From DATBQN01 sp963799925 (lineage in GTDB: Bacteria > Acidobacteriota > Thermoanaerobaculia > Multivoradales > UBA5704): a DNA stretch of 64,000 nt. Made by a program: the position numbers and the translations under genes. The stretch spans positions 558,001 through 622,000 of the forward strand of contig CAWCYZ010000004.1 in the NCBI GenBank assembly GCA_963799925.1, in the 5' to 3' direction. The notes beneath the pieces were generated by a model. It saw only the letters and a program-made list of their open reading frames with translations, was not told the origin of the DNA and ran no database searches. Below are positions 59,427 to 64,000 of the stretch, piece after piece; the stretch's first letter is position 1; each line of letters opens with the position of its first letter.

Positions 59427-59434
<8 letters not shown>
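42050..59434 (+). CDS. Five-module non-ribosomal peptide synthetase (several frameshifts)
   Basis: A ~5,790-residue NRPS with domain order C-A-T-C-A-T-C-A-T-C-A-T-C-A(MT)-T. All C domains have the HHxxxD motif: HHAVADF, HHIAADG, HHIATDG, HHIISDA and HHIVADG. All five T domains keep the carrier Ser (LGGHSL, the last VGGSSL). There are no epimerisation or thioesterase domains. Frame changes occur near 45160, 47285, 52220, 54415, 54735, 55875 and three times in 57600-57810. Conserved motifs lie in register on both sides of each break. The protein ends with a charged docking-like tail (RRESMRRMQQRGRRG), and its stop overlaps the start of the polyketide synthase, so peptide transfer to the KS is expected. 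Modules are listed separately. Confidence 0.94.
45380..48650 (+). other. NRPS module 2: C, A2, T2
   Basis: C2 (~45380-46740) has HHIAADGWS. A2 (~46820-48390) reads D-V-F-T-N-G-L-T-Y from GFDVSIFEL, VTAVPSP, TVNLGGE and NLYGPAENTTY. It is related to A1 in layout, with no confident substrate. A short Asn-Asp-Ala repeat precedes the a3 motif AYVIYTSGSTGRPKG, and the frame changes there (~47285). T2 Ser is at 48528-48530. Confidence 0.75.
48690..51870 (+). other. NRPS module 3: C, A3, T3
   Basis: C3 (~48694-49990) has HHIATDGWS. A3 (~50060-51590) has GFDVSVEQI, MELPTAYWH, LAVGGEEM and NVYGPTEAVVT, giving D-V-E-E-A-G-V-V-T. The acidic residues are suggestive, but no substrate is assigned. T3 Ser is at 51738-51740. 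No frame break in this module. Confidence 0.78.
51930..55140 (+). other. NRPS module 4: C, A4 (proline-like signature), T4
   Basis: C4 (~51935-53230) has HHIISDAWS. A4 (~53320-54860) has SFDVSFQEI, LFLPFVAL, VMSAGEQL and NHYGPSETHAV, reading D-V-Q-F-M-A-H-A-V. This is close to the proline-type code D-V-Q-(F/L)-I-A-H-V-V. Frame changes near 52220, 54415 and 54735. T4 Ser is at 55011-55013. Confidence 0.75.
55195..59260 (+). other. NRPS module 5: C, A5 interrupted by a methyltransferase, T5
   Basis: C5 (~55200-56480) has HHIVADGWS. A5 begins at ~56600 with a1/a2 (LTYGGLAARSNRLAHLLR, HYVPLDPAWP). A class I methyltransferase follows at ~57010-57730: FVSSYTGRPFAAAEVDEYRDRVL, then SAM motif VLEIGCGSGLLLWEM, then ASTVQFFPG. 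A5 resumes with a3 AYVIHTSGSTGAPKG at ~57867 and runs to GNGKLDRAAL. Signature residues D-L-Y-S-M-A-L-V-W, from AFDLSVYDV and LNLGGATETAVW, recall Cys/Gly-type pockets, at low confidence. T5 Ser is at 59144-59146. Confidence 0.82.

Positions 59435-64000
<4,566 letters not shown>

Overview
The window is about 72% G+C DNA from a diderm bacterium. It carries RlpA, lipoproteins, an outer-membrane porin-cytochrome, a Rieske/cytochrome b chain and multihaem cytochromes. The rplM-rpsI-rpsB-tsf-pyrH-frr order, GTG/TTG starts and a large acyl-primed NRPS/PKS fit a high-GC Acidobacteriota-like lineage, but that placement is inference from style, not from a marker search. Many conserved genes, including rplM, rpsB, tsf, purB, amt, folD and the NRPS, are broken by single-base indels, mostly one extra base in a short homopolymer. 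I read these as consensus errors and annotate the affected genes across the breaks.

Layout, 1-12 kb: the end of a D-Ala-D-Ala ligase, a secreted metallophosphoesterase, rlpA and purB, a MntA/HepT toxin-antitoxin pair, arginine deiminase plus ornithine carbamoyltransferase, and a giant CheB-CheR-kinase-receiver protein. 12-18 kb: a membrane patatin, then a respiratory operon of a Cyc2-like monohaem cytochrome-porin, a Rieske protein, a cytochrome b fused to cytochrome c, and a small cytochrome c. 18-20 kb: a basic-tailed hypothetical protein, an 11-copy 21-bp tandem array and a small six-cysteine secreted protein. 20-28 kb: a minus-strand ubiE-folD-coaE-rdgB operon facing a plus-strand translation block (rplM, rpsI, rpsB, tsf, pyrH, frr, rlmB).

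28-38 kb: a helicase-domain fragment, a lipoprotein hydrolase, a six-haem cytochrome, an ammonium transporter and a cysteine-rich secreted protein. A less G+C-rich stretch then carries the most notable locus, a 54-codon peptide gene with a strong ribosome binding site directly before an MvdD-like ATP-grasp ligase. This is a candidate graspetide (omega-ester/amide RiPP) cassette. A tRNA-Thr follows.

38.7 kb to the end: a haem-oxygenase-like diiron-type enzyme, then an assembly line of fatty acyl-AMP ligase-ACP, five C-A-T modules and a KS-AT-KR polyketide module that runs off the window. The first A domain has an alanine-type signature and the fourth a proline-like one. The fifth is interrupted by a methyltransferase between motifs a2 and a3. 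The KR has lost its catalytic Tyr. The predicted product is an N-acylated, methylated lipopeptide extended by one malonate unit.
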